Shown in pieces: positions 23,445 to 35,551 of a DNA stretch of 64,000 nt. The stretch is from Entoloma clypeatum. Lineage: Eukaryota; Basidiomycota; Agaricomycetes; Agaricales; Entolomataceae. The translations under genes were made by a program, and so were the position numbers. Where the stretch lies: NCBI GenBank assembly GCA_963565915.1, contig OY751492.1, positions 3,224,001 through 3,288,000 of the forward strand, written 5' to 3'. How positions within the stretch are numbered: the stretch's first letter is position 1; each line of letters starts with the position of its first letter. The notes beneath the pieces are model-generated. The model did not search any database. It was not told the DNA's origin and worked only from the letters and a program-made list of their open reading frames with translations.

Positions 23445-26400
23445 TCAGGAGTTTGAATTCTGGAGAGGAGGGACAGGGGGTATCTTGGAGGTCGGCCTCT
23501 TCAATTTTCTCTCCTCCAACTCTTTCGCCCGCTTCTCCCGTTCGGCTTGCATGGCTGCCATTATCTGGAGTTGATGTGCGATGAATTCTGATGTACCAGG
23601 ACTTTGCGAACAAGGTTCATCAGAACAGAGGGAAAGGATGGAACAAGAACGGTCTCACCGCATGCGAAGGATTCTCATAATGGTCTGCTCGCTTGTCACC
23701 TCCTTCTCCTCTCGCTTCTCCTTCTTACGGTCCCGGATCGTGCCCAGGTTTCGTTGAGAATACACAGATTTGGCTCGCTTCTTGACCGATGGCGCGGATT
23801 TGAGACTCTGTTGCATCATGCGCACGCACTCCTCCATTAAGTCATCGCTGCTCGGACGTCAACAAAAAACTCAAGTAAAGAGAATTTGCAGACCACGCAC
23901 GTAGTCCAGTCGTAGTATAGACGAATAGAAACTACATCCCGGTACTTTTGATTTTGAACCACCTCCAGCGGTACAGGACCTTCTCCTCCAGCATAGAAGT
24001 AATCCCTCAAAAACTAGGGCAAATCATAAGATGGCACAAAGAGGCAGGAAGAACACCATCTTACCTTCAGCCATTTGAAAACAATATCTACTTCCTTGTC
24101 AGTCAGAGGCTTCAAATCGCTTGAGACCTCAGAAAGCGGAGGTATCAAAAGACCCTCAAGGATCGACAAAACCTCCTTCCACACACGCGTCATAACCGTT
24201 TCCTTTGTAGTGTCGCTCAAGTAAGTGTTCAGTGTCTGGAGGTTTCCATCAAAATAGTCGAACAATGGCAGAATCCCTTGCTCGATCTCGACATCCGTCA
24301 GCTCGTCCGGTCGTACCCGTGGCTTCTCCCCATCAGGTAGCGGGATCTGGACTTCGTTGGACGCAGCGCCCATAGCTGAACGATACAGGGCCGTCACGTT
24401 GCCCAGCGCCTTGTTATAATCAAGGGAAGAACTTCCGGGCTTTATCAGGCTCTTAACGACGTTCCGCGAGAGACATTGCTGGATGAATGGCGACATCTAC
24501 AGAAAGAAATTTCAGAATATACACACGTATGGAGCTGATGGTCATCTGTATTCACCTTGTCAATGAAGATTCTGAGCATGTCCCCCTCAGCTCTCTTCAA
24601 CGACCGGAACGCTCTACCAAAGTAGAATTGAATATCGTCCTTCTCACCTTCCATGCTAACACGTATCAGCACGCGTCCATGAGGTTCGAGGTTCATCCAA
24701 AGTTCATGAGCCAAGAAGTCTCCAAATCTCCGGGGGTCCAAGCAAAGGTAGGCTCGCCCGACGGTATCGTGCTTGCCAATCAAGGCTCGATCACGAACGC
24801 TGACCATCAACCAGAGCTCTTTCTCAACCGAAATGTCGAATGTTTCATCCCCTACATCACCAGGTTATCAACACTAGAAACTGCACGCGTATCAGAAGAC
24901 TTACATCGAGGATTCAACGTCTCATAAATAGTCCGCGTCTTGGCCAAACGGTTGCCGTCCGGGTCACTCAGTGTGATAAACGTGTCCAATTTGGCCGACG
25001 GGCTACTATCCAGTGGAACAAGTCCTTCCGCCATTACCACCTTCAATGTGAATAAAAAACGGTCCCGCTCCACCTTTTCAGGGACAGGCGGACCATGTTG
25101 CTGAAGCGTTTCCGCAAGTTTGTCAGCTTCCATCTGGTTGTACATGTTATCCAACAGCTTTCGAGCGGCCTCAACGTTATTCAGCTTTACGCAGGACTCT
25201 GGGCGGAAATTGAAAGGTTCAATCCTTTTTTCTCCCTGGGCAGTCAGCTGCCGAGCCTTCTCGAGCCAAGCAGAAGACTTTTGTGGTTGGACGTATTCAT
25301 TGGGCCGAGGGAACATCTCCGCTAGAAAGAGAGACTCGACGTGCCGGCAATATTGTTCTATGGCTTTGGAGATCGTCTGAAACCTTTCTCAGCGGTGCAG
25401 AGTCAGACAAGTGACATGAAACTTGCCTTGGATAATGCTGTAAAGAATCTGGCATTTTGATATTCATTATCCCATTCCAAATCTTGGAGGAAGTTGATTG
25501 GGCTTCGAAGAGAATCAAACAGGTCAACGATTGATGAACTGTGTCCCTCCGTACTTTCAGCTTCGAACTGGCAGGTGAAAAAGCAACGTGTCAGACGTAG
25601 AAACTGAATCACAATGTTGAATATACTTTGTCTGCCGCAATCGCCTAAACTGGACCATCAAGATCAATTGATTTGAAAATTCCGCAATGCTCACCGCTTG
25701 AGCCCATTGCTCCGTCTTGCTATCAGTATTGAATAGCCACTGTCGCACATATGGCTCAAAGAAAGCTGCGATATCGAATTGTATTTGCCCTCTATACGGT
25801 CATGATCACCAACAAGAATATCGCAAACAAGAATGCCCTTACTGTGACACAAAGGCACCATACATCCCTAAAAGGGTCTTGATTCGGCGATATAGGGAAA
25901 AGATATCCTGTATTGGGACGTCGGGTGTCGGTCCATTCAAGGACGACTCAAACAGACGCTTCTGGGAGTTTTGGAGGTCCGTGATAAGATGCGGCACGGT
26001 TACTTCAACTACAAGAGATACGATATCGAGCTGCCTAAGAACTTTGAGTTAGTGAAATCAACAGCCGACGATGGAAAAAAATCAATCACCCCAATATCGG
26101 CTCCGAGAACCGTTTATCAAGAAGTTTTGCCGACTTCTCGAGTTCATCTGTCATCAAAAGCAGCGGCAGAGCTCGATTGACCCCCGGCGCGGCTTGCAGC
26201 TCCTGCAACTTCGTTTCATAGTATTGTGCAGACACCTGTCTTATTCGGTCCTGAACATCTACCAGCCTTGCATCGAGGTCGACATCGAGTTCCCCCAGGA
26301 GACCGCTTGCTCGAACAGTTTCCAGAATGGGAACGAAGGAGCTGACATCCGAGGGTTTGAGACTGGGTATTGCATCCATGGCATGATAAAGAGAGGATAG

Positions 26401-28263
26401 GAAGATATTAAAGAGGGACCCATATACACCAGAAAGGTAATGAGACTGGGAAAAAAAATGTTCAGACTCGATACACGATACACCGGGAAAAAATGCCTAC
26501 ATCTTGGACCGGCCAACTGTCTATTTCGTTCTCCTCCAACGCTTTGACGACGTTCTGCATGGCGTCCGGTATACACTCCAACGGCACTTCACCCCGCTCG
26601 TAGAATTGTCTGACCAAATCGAGGAAACAGGAAACCCGATAGGATTGACTGATTCGCCAGCGCAATGCACATTCGTTGATAAGTTCGATATGTGGTGGTG
26701 ACAGGATCCCCAACGAAACCTCCTCAGCATCGTCTACCTCAGGGCTGAGCATCCGTTCTAGGTCTGCAATAATGCAATTTTCGATCAGGCGTTTATAATA
26801 TTTGCGAGGATTGGGCGGGATAAACGTAAAATGGTGGCCAACGGGGATGTCATCATCTTCGTCGATATTACCAAGGTTCTTGGTCGCAGGATCATGATTC
26901 CCCATCCCGAATACCGAGCGTCTACTAGATATGGAGCCATGACGTGAGGCCGGTCCGGCAGGAATGTCAACGGAATATGATCGCCCGCTGGGTGTCTGTG
27001 ACGTAGATGATCCCTCTGACGGTGTCGACTTGGCCAGCTCAGGATTGAACTGAACCATCGCTAACATGAGCTGCGATAGATGTGTTGTTTCGCGTGCTTT
27101 CCAGTGATTCCAGGCAGCTTCACTGCTAAAGTCCTCTCTCCGCCCCGGAAACGGTGCACCAGCATTGATGTTCTTCAAACATGTCTTATAATATGCAAGA
27201 TCAGAACAAAGTAAAGTGCATGATGTTCATCACTCACCTTCAAATCCATCATAGCCGCCCTCTCTGTAACAACCGAAATCCTCATCTGATCAACTTCCTT
27301 CTGAACAGGCTCATCAGGAAGTTTGAACAGCTGTGCCACCGTCTTGATCAACTTCATATCAGCAATACTTGCATAACCCGCAGGCATGCTGCTGATCGAG
27401 TCTCGGTCTCGGGAGGTTGACGCGGAATCGTATCCAGAATCGCTGTAGGCTTGCGCCGGCGCCAATTTTGCAGTGTACATGTCCAGCCGGGACAAAAGTT
27501 CCGGCGAGACATGATGCACGTTGCGCAAGCACTCGCGAAGCAGCCGCACAAACTGGGCTATATGTTTGTTAAGCTCCAGTTTCCAGCCATCGCCGACAAG
27601 TGCAGGTTCCTTCCTCAAAACCCCCGTGGCATGCGTTGCGAACATCAAGATGAGTTCCTCGATTTTTCTATTCTCCTTCATCTGCCGCTTGAAGCTATCC
27701 ACCATGAACTGACCATAGAACTTTGCCATTGTTCTTCGGACGAGCTGATCGGAGTACCTATATCGCCAACGAAATATCTAGTTGACATATCGTTCCGGAA
27801 CGACAGAGATCATGATCACGCACACTGAATCCTTCCCCATTGCGATGTCCTGCAACTTTTGCTCCAACACTTTCAACAGCTTCTCCGGAAATTTGACACT
27901 CTTGGGACCATCTCGGATGCCATCGAACATATCGCTGAGGGAGAAATTGGAGAGTGCTGAAAGCCGCGATGAGTGCTCACGCTCGCGTGCCTCTGTCGCG
28001 GCTGTTTTGGCAGGTTCTGCAGGCTTTGGAAGCATCAGATAGCTCAGGATTCTGCAAAGTGATGCGATAACTTCATTGATGCTCATCGAGAACAGAGTTT
28101 TCGACGCACGCTACTCGAAGGACATAGCTGTGATCAAGGCAATGAGAAGAAATGCAGGGATAGATGCAATATCAGACACGCACTCAAATAGTTCATCGTC
28201 CGAGACACGATGTTTAGAAAGCCGCCTTTCGTGAGCGAAGCTATCATAGCTTCGGGTGGACAT
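23445..28263 (-). CDS. UNC-13/Munc13-family protein with C2 and MHD domains
   Basis: Sixteen exons join exactly to 3984 nt, 1327 aa: 28184-28263, 28110-28127, 27824-28051, 27238-27757, 26501-27172, 26090-26445, 25843-26034, 25695-25791, 25627-25644, 25427-25567, 24905-25376, 24556-24851, 24065-24496, 23901-24013, 23659-23850 and 23445-23601. An N-terminal conserved block (FDYVLRVAILSYLMLPKP) is followed by a long helical region, an MHD1-like segment (WAQAAIAADKFEAES), then a C2 domain (LKVVMAEGLVPLD, LDTFITLSDPDG, NPRWDETFD, WLMVSVRDRALIGKHDTVG). After it come an MHD2-like block (MSPFIQQCLSRNVVKSLIKP and onward) and a basic tail. This is the layout of fungal Munc13 relatives such as fission yeast Ync13 and Git1, which act at the plasma membrane in exocytosis and cytokinesis. 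Two 18-nt micro-exons and one GC-AG intron (25426) occur. No in-frame ATG lies upstream of 28263, because a stop precedes it. Confidence 0.9.
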
Positions 28264-28405
28264 GGGCCGGGGAAGAGACAAACCGAGGTGCGGTCGAGAG
28301 CGTGACGGACGAGACTCGGATGAGGGACGAGAGAATTCAAACAACCCCAAACAGGCCTAGTCACATAAAGTAGTGCATATTCTATTCTATCATCCCATTA
28401 GTTAG

Positions 28406-31400
28406 TTACAATTCATCATGTCTCGACTCCTTGAGTGGTTCCTGGCCTTCTGGTATCGTTTCTTCCTGGTCAGGTGCTGGTGCCTCCTCCTCTGCTGCGG
28501 TTGGCCGTGGCTGCACACTGCTCGTCGTCTTCGTCTTCTTCACCTTGGGCACCTTTCGCTTGTACAACTTCATCAAACTCGTCTCGAGCACCTTCGCCCT
28601 CGCCTTCATCTCCGCCGTCTCAATCACAGGATCCTGGTGGGGCTTGACAGACTTCTGCTTCTCCACCCACTCAGCCAACCACGACTCATGGTCCTTCAGG
28701 GTTTTCTCCAGCCCATCCAGCTCTTCCACAGTCCATTTTGATGGCAGACCTGCTGTCCTTTCTGCGGTCAGGTTCTGCCGCGCTTCGGTCAGGAACAGTC
28801 GTGTGCTCCAGTTCCACATTTGACTGTTGTTCAACGCTTGCGGAAATGCCTCAATCTCTTTATAGCGATGGATAATGGGTTTCTCCAGGGCCCTAGATGG
28901 CGGTAACACGTGTCAGACATGCATGAGCACACTACGCATAACCAAGCTCACTCTAGGGATATGCGCTTATCGAGCAATTGAGAAGTTTCCGCAAGGTCTC
29001 CGCGATCATGCAACCATGTGAAAGAGTCTTCAAGTTTATGGGTCATCACCTGTCGCTCGGAATCAGTGGAACACTTCTTGAAAGGTGTTTCGTGGTTGTC
29101 ATCCTCGAGGAGATCTCGAAGTCTATACAGGTACCCTTCGAGAGTGTTGCGTGCTTCATCTTTCCGGTTCTTTGCAGCCTCTTCCAGATCTAGGGCGCGG
29201 AGTCTTTCAAAAGAGCATGAGCATTATGGATAATGAATACTTCATGTCATAAATATCTTACCTGCCTCTTGCTTTCTTCTTCTCGTCAACCGTCATTGGA
29301 GGATTGACCGGGAAGCGAGTGACAACCTTGAGGGGAATGGTATCCACCTTAGGTGTTTCCTTTTTCTTTTCTGTGACAGCCTCAGCTGATGGGGTGGATG
29401 GCTCAACGGAGGAGGACGGCGAAGAGGACGATGATGAAGAAGAGGAAGAGACGGTGTGGCTCTCGCGCGGCGGCGCGTTCTTAGCTGACTCTGTTGCAAT
29501 CGTTTCTTGCCCTGGCGAGGAACCCCCGCCAAAAAACTCCTTCAGTTTCCCTACGATATTATCAGCACCCTGATTTGAATGTGAATATCCTTATGCACCT
29601 GTGAGGCTCTCATCCTTGATGGTGCCATAAGCGACTGCTTCCGTAACAGAGACAAAACCAGACTCCGAGAGCATTAAGGTGGCCTTTACAACGGGGTCGA
29701 CAGCTCCAGCTTCGGTCAGATTGCTGATAGCTTCTGTAACCCCGCTCAGATCTGCTTCGAGAAGGTGTTGGGGATAGCCACTGCAAGACGGCGTGAGATC
29801 AAATCAGAATTGATTAGGGGTAGTAGACTGACGGAGCGATGAGGTGTTTGTAATCGAGGTGAATGCTAAAGTCTTCCTTGCGTTTGAAGGTCAGAGTCTT
29901 CTTGGTCCCCACCTTGGAGCCAGCAGGGAAGAGCAAAGTCGTGATGGTCCTCGGCCGACTCAAGGGAGTGGAAGCGGCTGCTGGATAAGACACTTCAACG
30001 TCGTGAACACTGATATCGGTAACTTTGATATTCTTCGTCTTGTACTGACGGCTCAGACTGGCACCATAAAAGGCGGCGCCTGGTAAACACTCAATATTGA
30101 GAGAGCTAGATATTCTGAGACAACACACCTAGTACTGGTGCTTCATCTGCATTGACATTCAAAGCAATTTTGTCACTGGAAAGGAGCGTCAAAAAAGGGC
30201 GAGAGTGGTAGGAAGGAGATATGCGCACGCTCCAACAGCGCCTTTGACGGCCGCTTGGATCATGGGTGTCCTGGTTGCACCCCCAACAAGGAGAACAGAG
30301 GTTATATTCTCAAGAGACAGGCCAGCCTCGTTCAAGGCGTCATATATAGGCTGAACGAAGCGAGTTCTCATATCGCCACAGGCCTTTTCAAACTGCGCTC
30401 TGGTAACTTTGGAACGGAAATCAATGTCCCAGGCCAAACTCTCGACCTGCAAAGAAAAAAGGTAATGATCTTCGATTGGGAACCTAGCACACTGAGAGGA
30501 CTTACCGAGGACATCGTCTCCGTATTCGCACTGAGAATCGCCTTCACCCGTCCTGCCTCTTTCCAAAGCTTCGCCATACCCTTCTTATCCTCACGAATAT
30601 CCCGCTTCGTTTTGGCATTGAACATTTCGATGAGAATTTGACGCATCCGCCTGTCCAGTTCAAGACCACCCGTCCTGCGGTCGTATCCAATGCCTGCGAC
30701 CGCAATGCCTGTGCCTGCAGCAGGTGTCTTCGGGTCGGTGGGAGTATAAGACACCACAGTCGCTTTGATAGAAGAGGCACCAGCATCGTAAATTATGTGG
30801 TACTCGGGGGCCGCGAATGTCCGTGTCATAGCGTAATTGACCGCGACTGCCGTCCCATCGTTGACCAGAGACAACGTCCGAAGCCCCGCAATTTCGATCG
30901 CGTCCGCGACCGCGTCCCGCTCGTACTGAGAGTAGAAAGGCGGGACCGTTACGACGACATCTCGGACTTTCTCCTCTGCCACAGATTCGGCCAACTGCTT
31001 GATATAGGAGAATTGCATGGCAATAAGCTCCTCTAGGCTCCATTCCGTGCCGTCACTCTGCCTAAGTCCGACGGTCTTCCGTGAGGTTTCGAGCAGATCG
31101 CTCTGGGATATTTTGGTGTAGAAGGAAATGGTCTCTGACTCGTACGGCGCACCCTGGAGAACCTTTAAAGACGTGAAAACGTCCGAGGGATACCTGGTAG
31201 CCTAGTTATATATTTAGGAATGCGCTGTCAAGTACTGGGACGGGTTGCATACCATATTTGCTGCATCTGTACTGAACAAACGATCCCCCTGCTTCCATCC
31301 TACAGCAGCTTGGACTTTTCTCTTCGAGTCCTTGTTAAGTAGGACATCGAAAGGGACGCCTGGTTTCATGAGAGAGGCCTTGATCCATTCAGCACCATAG

Positions 31401-31477
31401 TCAATAGCGAGGACGGAGGCGAAGGTCGGGAGGGGGGTGAGAAGGGCCAGGAGAGCCCAACAACGCAGAGAACGCAT
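28406..31477 (-). CDS. LHS1: ER-lumenal Hsp70 chaperone, Lhs1/Grp170 family
   Basis: Nine exons join exactly (31253-31477, 30506-31201, 30229-30446, 30129-30175, 29833-30079, 29599-29780, 29262-29550, 28952-29203, 28406-28892), giving 880 aa. A signal peptide (MRSLRCWALLALLTPLPTFA) is followed by the actin-fold ATPase, with phosphate-1 strand VLAIDYGAEWIKAS, then VTVPPFYSQYERDA, LVNDGTAVAVNYA, IIYDAGASSIKATVVSY and VLLVGGATRTPMIQ. Then come a substrate-binding domain, an acidic/serine-rich low-complexity insertion and a long helical C-terminal domain. The protein ends in HDEL, the ER retention signal. These features identify the large Hsp70 of the ER, the nucleotide exchange factor for Kar2/BiP. 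An expected family trait is present: the first loop has YGAEW where canonical Hsp70s have LGTTNS. The gene is divergent from the interrupted host gene that begins about 33 bp away. Confidence 0.95.
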
Positions 31478-31896
31478 AGTCAATTAGGCGCGCAGATATT
31501 AAAGGGCCAAATGAAAGATGAAAAGCATCTAATAGGGAATGAGGAGGTGAGCCAGTCGTCGTGGCGGACACGTCGAACCTTAGGTCACATGACGAGGTCA
31601 AGAGTCTGCCAATGAACGATCTTACTACCAGCAACCTCCAGCCACCACCTTTGAGGAATTCGAATTTGTATACAATGTCTTATCAGTGGACGGTAGCTTT
31701 GGCTCGACTAGGAGAGCCATTGAAAATGCCCAGATAGAGCAGACAGCCGCGATGGCACAGGGTTGGGGTATGTCGTCAACAATAAGTTTTCTCATGATTA
31801 TAACATATATATATATCTAGCGCAAACCAAAAGACGGCGAGGAGGTGAATTTTGGAGAAATACGCACCGGCTTATGGATCCGTATCTGGCCAGGGG

Positions 31897-31901
31897 ACCT
31901 G
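31897..31901 (+). repeat. Left target-site duplication
   Basis: ACCTG lies directly before the TGTAGG start of the first LTR and recurs at 48663-48667, at the end of the third LTR. The duplicated bases outside both LTRs are CCTG. The extra A coincides with the last base of the LTR, so the duplication is 4 bp, or 5 bp if the A is counted as target. Confidence 0.7.
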
Positions 31902-32795
31902 TGTAGGAGTGCTATGCACCCTACGGACGTTCACTCACTCTTTCCCTCTATTCACATCAGGTGATCGTCACGCGCGCGCGTCCGCTTCAACTCTCGTCAA
32001 CATCGTCATTACGGTCCCCGCGGACTCCCTTACTTACAATGCAGCTTCTTTTTTTTTACGGCTCCAAACTGCTTCCTTTTTAATCTATCCTTACAGAAAA
32101 CCTCTTATCTCATCTTTGGACGATCATCGACATCCCGTCACGCCGATAAAAGCAATTCGCGCTACGTCGCTACGGGGACACATGCGTTTACGGACGACGA
32201 GGCTCAAGAATACTAGACGGTAGGGTTAGCGTCGTGCGCCTCGAGGATATACGTCAAACGAGCACCGTCCGGGGGAGCGGTATAGCTCTCCTCGAGTTGA
32301 AAGCCCCGCACCCGAGTCATACCTAGTGATTCGACGGTCGACGAGTCCCGCTGCGCCTGGTGATCTCAACACGACTGGACCGAAAAGCTGAAGGCGACAA
32401 TCCTTTTAATTTATCGCTTCCGTAACGAACAACTTGCATTCCTTACAACCCTGCCTGTCATCTATATATGGACGCTTCGTTACCAATTATCTCGACCCTT
32501 GAAACTTGACAGCGAATTCTCTTTGTACATGTTAGTAGGTACAAATCGTTTGTACTCGCATCGCGAAAATGCATCTTGGCCTTTCGGACTCCCACTTTTC
32601 GACTTCGTTTCTGAAAACTTTGCTTCACTAACGCTTCCTCTCTCACTCATTTGGGCGGACCCCACTTGAGTCTACCTAATCGACCATCTATCTCTGTGTT
32701 TCGTGTCCCTCGCGGTTTACGACTCGCCTCGCTGCTCTCCGGAGTGTTCAAGCTTACCGTCCCTGCACCGTCCGCAGCCGGTTCGCGCCTCCACA
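31902..32795 (+). repeat. LTR 1 (5' LTR)
   Basis: The 894-bp long terminal repeat begins TGTAGGAGTGC and ends CTCCACA, giving the usual TG...CA ends. Its limits are set by where the three copies diverge from their flanks. A TATATATGG element at about 32465-32473 is a possible core promoter. The stretch CGCGCGCG near 31971-31979 is a short alternating tract. Confidence 0.93.
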
Positions 32796-32797
32796 AG

Positions 32798-32815
32798 TGG
32801 TGACCGAGACAGGGG
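32798..32815 (+). other. Primer-binding site, unit 1
   Basis: Two bases after the LTR comes TGGTGACCGAGACAGGGG. TGG is the complement of the tRNA 3' CCA end, and the rest should pair with the acceptor stem of the priming tRNA. It does not match the initiator-Met tRNA site (TGGTAGCAGAG type) of many Ty3 elements. The tRNA identity is unresolved. Confidence 0.65.
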
Positions 32816-32887
32816 GTGAGTATTCCGTTAAACTGCTTAAATTTGACATCTCTGTAGATCTGTCATCGCTCCCAACTCGATTTATTT

Positions 32888-35551
32888 TTGTCACGAATCA
32901 TGGCGAAAAACACGGCTGCATCTACATCAAAATCGCCAGCTGCAACGCGACCCACCACTCCAGTCCGACAACCGGCACAGGCCCAACCTTCCGAGATGAA
33001 CCATAATATTTCAATGAACATGCTTGTTCCGATGCCGATGCCAAGATCAGCAAACGCGCCTAACTTTAAGGGGAAGTCGGTGACGAATTTTATCTCTTCA
33101 CTCGAAAGAGCAGCTGATCAGGCCGGAATTCCTCACCATGACTTACCGTCTTACGTTCTCCAGTATTGCAGTTCCAAAGTTCGCAAGGTTTTACGGCACA
33201 GCACTGTTTTTGAAAACAACGACTGGGTGAGTTGCGTCGAACACCTCATTGAGCTTTACGGAACTCCAGAAGACGACATACCGACTGCGGCCATCCTCCG
33301 TCAATGGGTCGAGGACCACGGAGCGCGTGGCAAGATGAAATCCGTCAAAGACGTCAACCGGTACTTACGCGAGTTTACGCGTCGCTCCGAAGGCTTATCC
33401 GTGGGCCGACAAATCCTGCGCCACGAGCTCGATTACTTGTTTTACAAAGGAATACCATTGACTCTGCGAAAGAAGATCCGCAAACGCCTTCCGGAAACCA
33501 TGACGTCGATCGACAACCCACCTCCTCGCGACGACTTATTGTTTTTACTTCGCCGACAGTTTAATTCAAAAGACATTGATTCCAAGACCCACAGGACACC
33601 TCTTTACTACGAATCTGACTCAGGATCCGACTCTACTGATTCTTCCGACTCTGACAGGCAATCTGACTCCGACGACGAGCTTCCTCCGCCGTCGAACCCT
33701 GCGCGCGGCCGAAAACGCCGAGTCTCTTTTTCTTTGCCCGCACCTGAGAAACCTCCTACTTCTGTGCCTTCAATCCGTGTAACTGAACCGTCCGTTTCTG
33801 CAGCTACTTTGGAAAAGATCCTCGAGCGTCTAGAACAAACGGACCGTCGTTACGAACAAATGTCCGCTCACATCCTCGCCCAAAGCCAATCAAACCGTCG
33901 CCCTTCTCCTTCCGCGTCCACTCAACGAACGAATTTTATGTCTCCCGACAATCCACCTCGTATGTGCTATCTTTGCGGAACAAGTACTCACCGTTTCGGT
34001 TATCGGAACTGCCCCGAGCTGCCAAGTCTCCTGAAAGATGGACTCGTCAGCTGGAACGTGGAGGGTCGACTTGCCCTTCCCAACGGCGACTCTCTTCCGA
34101 GAGCGAACGGCGTAGAAGGTGGTATTGCGGCTGTACTTCGTCGGACTAACACTTCTGTAGCGTCATCTAGTTTTTTAAAAGGTAAAGGACGGGAGGTCAA
34201 CCGAGACCTACCTCCCCATATGTCCGCTAACACTGCAGGTCTTTTTGACAACTTTGAGGCTCGTTCAAGTCCTGCATCCTATGAAATTTACGGGACTTCA
34301 ACGGCCGTAGGACGCAAGACTCCGCAAGTTCATCAGGCTGATCCGTCCACCTCAAACCCGCCTCTTACCATTCGTATTCCGGCTCGCCCGAACGCGTCGA
34401 CAACTCCATTGAATAACGTACCCCTGGCCAACACACGCGAAGGCCAGAACCGAAAATCGCCCGCTCCTCCTATGCCGCCTCTGCCTCCGCGAGCTCCAGT
34501 AACTCAAGATGGGTCGAGTCAGACAACTACCCAACGTCGAGGACCATCGCAGTATCATTTTACTTCAACCGTCCAAGAACTCGTTGATTTCGATTCCTTG
34601 CAGGGAAAAATCCTCGGGGCGCCTATCACAGTAACCGTCGGAGAACTCTTGGGATCGTCTGTCGAGCTTCAAAAGCGCTTTTGCAGTATCACCAAGTCTC
34701 GTCGAGAGCTTAACGACAAGCCTGAACCTGTGGTCGCGCACCTCGTTGAACACCACGAAGAAATTGACGAAGAAATTTACACGCCGGGTGCTTTTACTTC
34801 TCAAACTTTTCACAACGACAACGATCAACATCGCGCATTTCATGACTCAAACGGCCAACGCCAAGGCTTACGGGCTGAATTCTTTTCTGACTCGACTGAA
34901 GATACTTACAAGTCTATTGTTACCAGATACTCAAACGCGATCGCGCGCGTCCCTACTGAGGGCGCCTTATACGCAATGGACACTGGCCGTTTTGCAGCTT
35001 CGTTTGCCAACAATGACACAAAGATCATGGTAGACACCGGTTCTGAGTTAAACCTCGTATCGCGTCGGTTGTATGAGAAGTCTGGACTGCCCATCGATTG
35101 CGACGGAACTCGCTGGTCTCTTCGGGGGATCCATGGGAATGCTGTACCCCTCGGCGGCTGCATACGCGACGCGCCCCTAGTCATCGCGGGCAAGGCTTTC
35201 AACCACCACTTTTTCGTCAGCAATGGCGGAATTGGATCAGGCGAACACGATATCATCCTCGGACAACCTTTTCTTCAGTGGTATACCGCTAACATATTCT
35301 ACACGAGATCCAGTCCAACAAAGATGCAGCTCTGGCAGTACGGAGAAGACTGCGAGTCTGGCGTTAGACCCTCGGTCTCTCTCATCCTGACTTCACCCGA
35401 CGCGCCTCGAAACGCCACTAACCTGGGACCTACCAAGGATCAGCCTTCCGTGCCATGTCCTCATCACCATCGACCTCCTCCCACATCAGCCCACCGCGCG
35501 AGGGTTGAAGATTATGAATCTGACATTAGCCTTTCATCGGGAAAAGCCTGA
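32888..35551 (+). CDS. gag: Gag-protease polyprotein, unit 1
   Basis: The 887-aa frame is uninterrupted. Residues about 50-230 look like a retrotransposon capsid (FKGKSVTNFISSLERAADQA, YLREFTRRSEGLSVGRQILR). A zinc knuckle lies at residues 360-375 (CYLCGTSTHRFGYRNC), with C-x2-C-x4-H-x6-C spacing, two residues longer than the classical C-x2-C-x4-H-x4-C. The aspartic protease active site VDTGSELNLVS lies at Asp716-Ser719, with ILGQPFLQWY as its second conserved strand. The protease is therefore in the gag frame, not in pol. An acidic Asp/Ser tract (about residues 243-265) and a Pro-rich linker separate the parts. The stop is TGA at 35549-35551, three bases after a -1 slippery heptamer. The first ATG of the frame is 32900-32902 (MAKNTAAST); the frame is also open upstream to 32888 without an ATG. 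Confidence 0.93.
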   Translation: MSRIMAKNTAASTSKSPAATRPTTPVRQPAQAQPSEMNHNISMNMLVPMPMPRSANAPNFKGKSVTNFISSLERAADQAGIPHHDLPSYVLQYCSSKVRKVLRHSTVFENNDWVSCVEHLIELYGTPEDDIPTAAILRQWVEDHGARGKMKSVKDVNRYLREFTRRSEGLSVGRQILRHELDYLFYKGIPLTLRKKIRKRLPETMTSIDNPPPRDDLLFLLRRQFNSKDIDSKTHRTPLYYESDSGSDSTDSSDSDRQSDSDDELPPPSNPARGRKRRVSFSLPAPEKPPTSVPSIRVTEPSVSAATLEKILERLEQTDRRYEQMSAHILAQSQSNRRPSPSASTQRTNFMSPDNPPRMCYLCGTSTHRFGYRNCPELPSLLKDGLVSWNVEGRLALPNGDSLPRANGVEGGIAAVLRRTNTSVASSSFLKGKGREVNRDLPPHMSANTAGLFDNFEARSSPASYEIYGTSTAVGRKTPQVHQADPSTSNPPLTIRIPARPNASTTPLNNVPLANTREGQNRKSPAPPMPPLPPRAPVTQDGSSQTTTQRRGPSQYHFTSTVQELVDFDSLQGKILGAPITVTVGELLGSSVELQKRFCSITKSRRELNDKPEPVVAHLVEHHEEIDEEIYTPGAFTSQTFHNDNDQHRAFHDSNGQRQGLRAEFFSDSTEDTYKSIVTRYSNAIARVPTEGALYAMDTGRFAASFANNDTKIMVDTGSELNLVSRRLYEKSGLPIDCDGTRWSLRGIHGNAVPLGGCIRDAPLVIAGKAFNHHFFVSNGGIGSGEHDIILGQPFLQWYTANIFYTRSSPTKMQLWQYGEDCESGVRPSVSLILTSPDAPRNATNLGPTKDQPSVPCPHHHRPPPTSAHRARVEDYESDISLSSGKA

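Noticed and set aside
28184..28350. Start of the Munc13-like protein at 28350
   Set aside because: That frame begins with TTG, not ATG, and is preceded by an in-frame TAG. The first ATG is at 28263.
31971..31979. CGCGCGCG tract as a regulatory Z-DNA element
   Set aside because: It is short and present in each LTR, with no further support.
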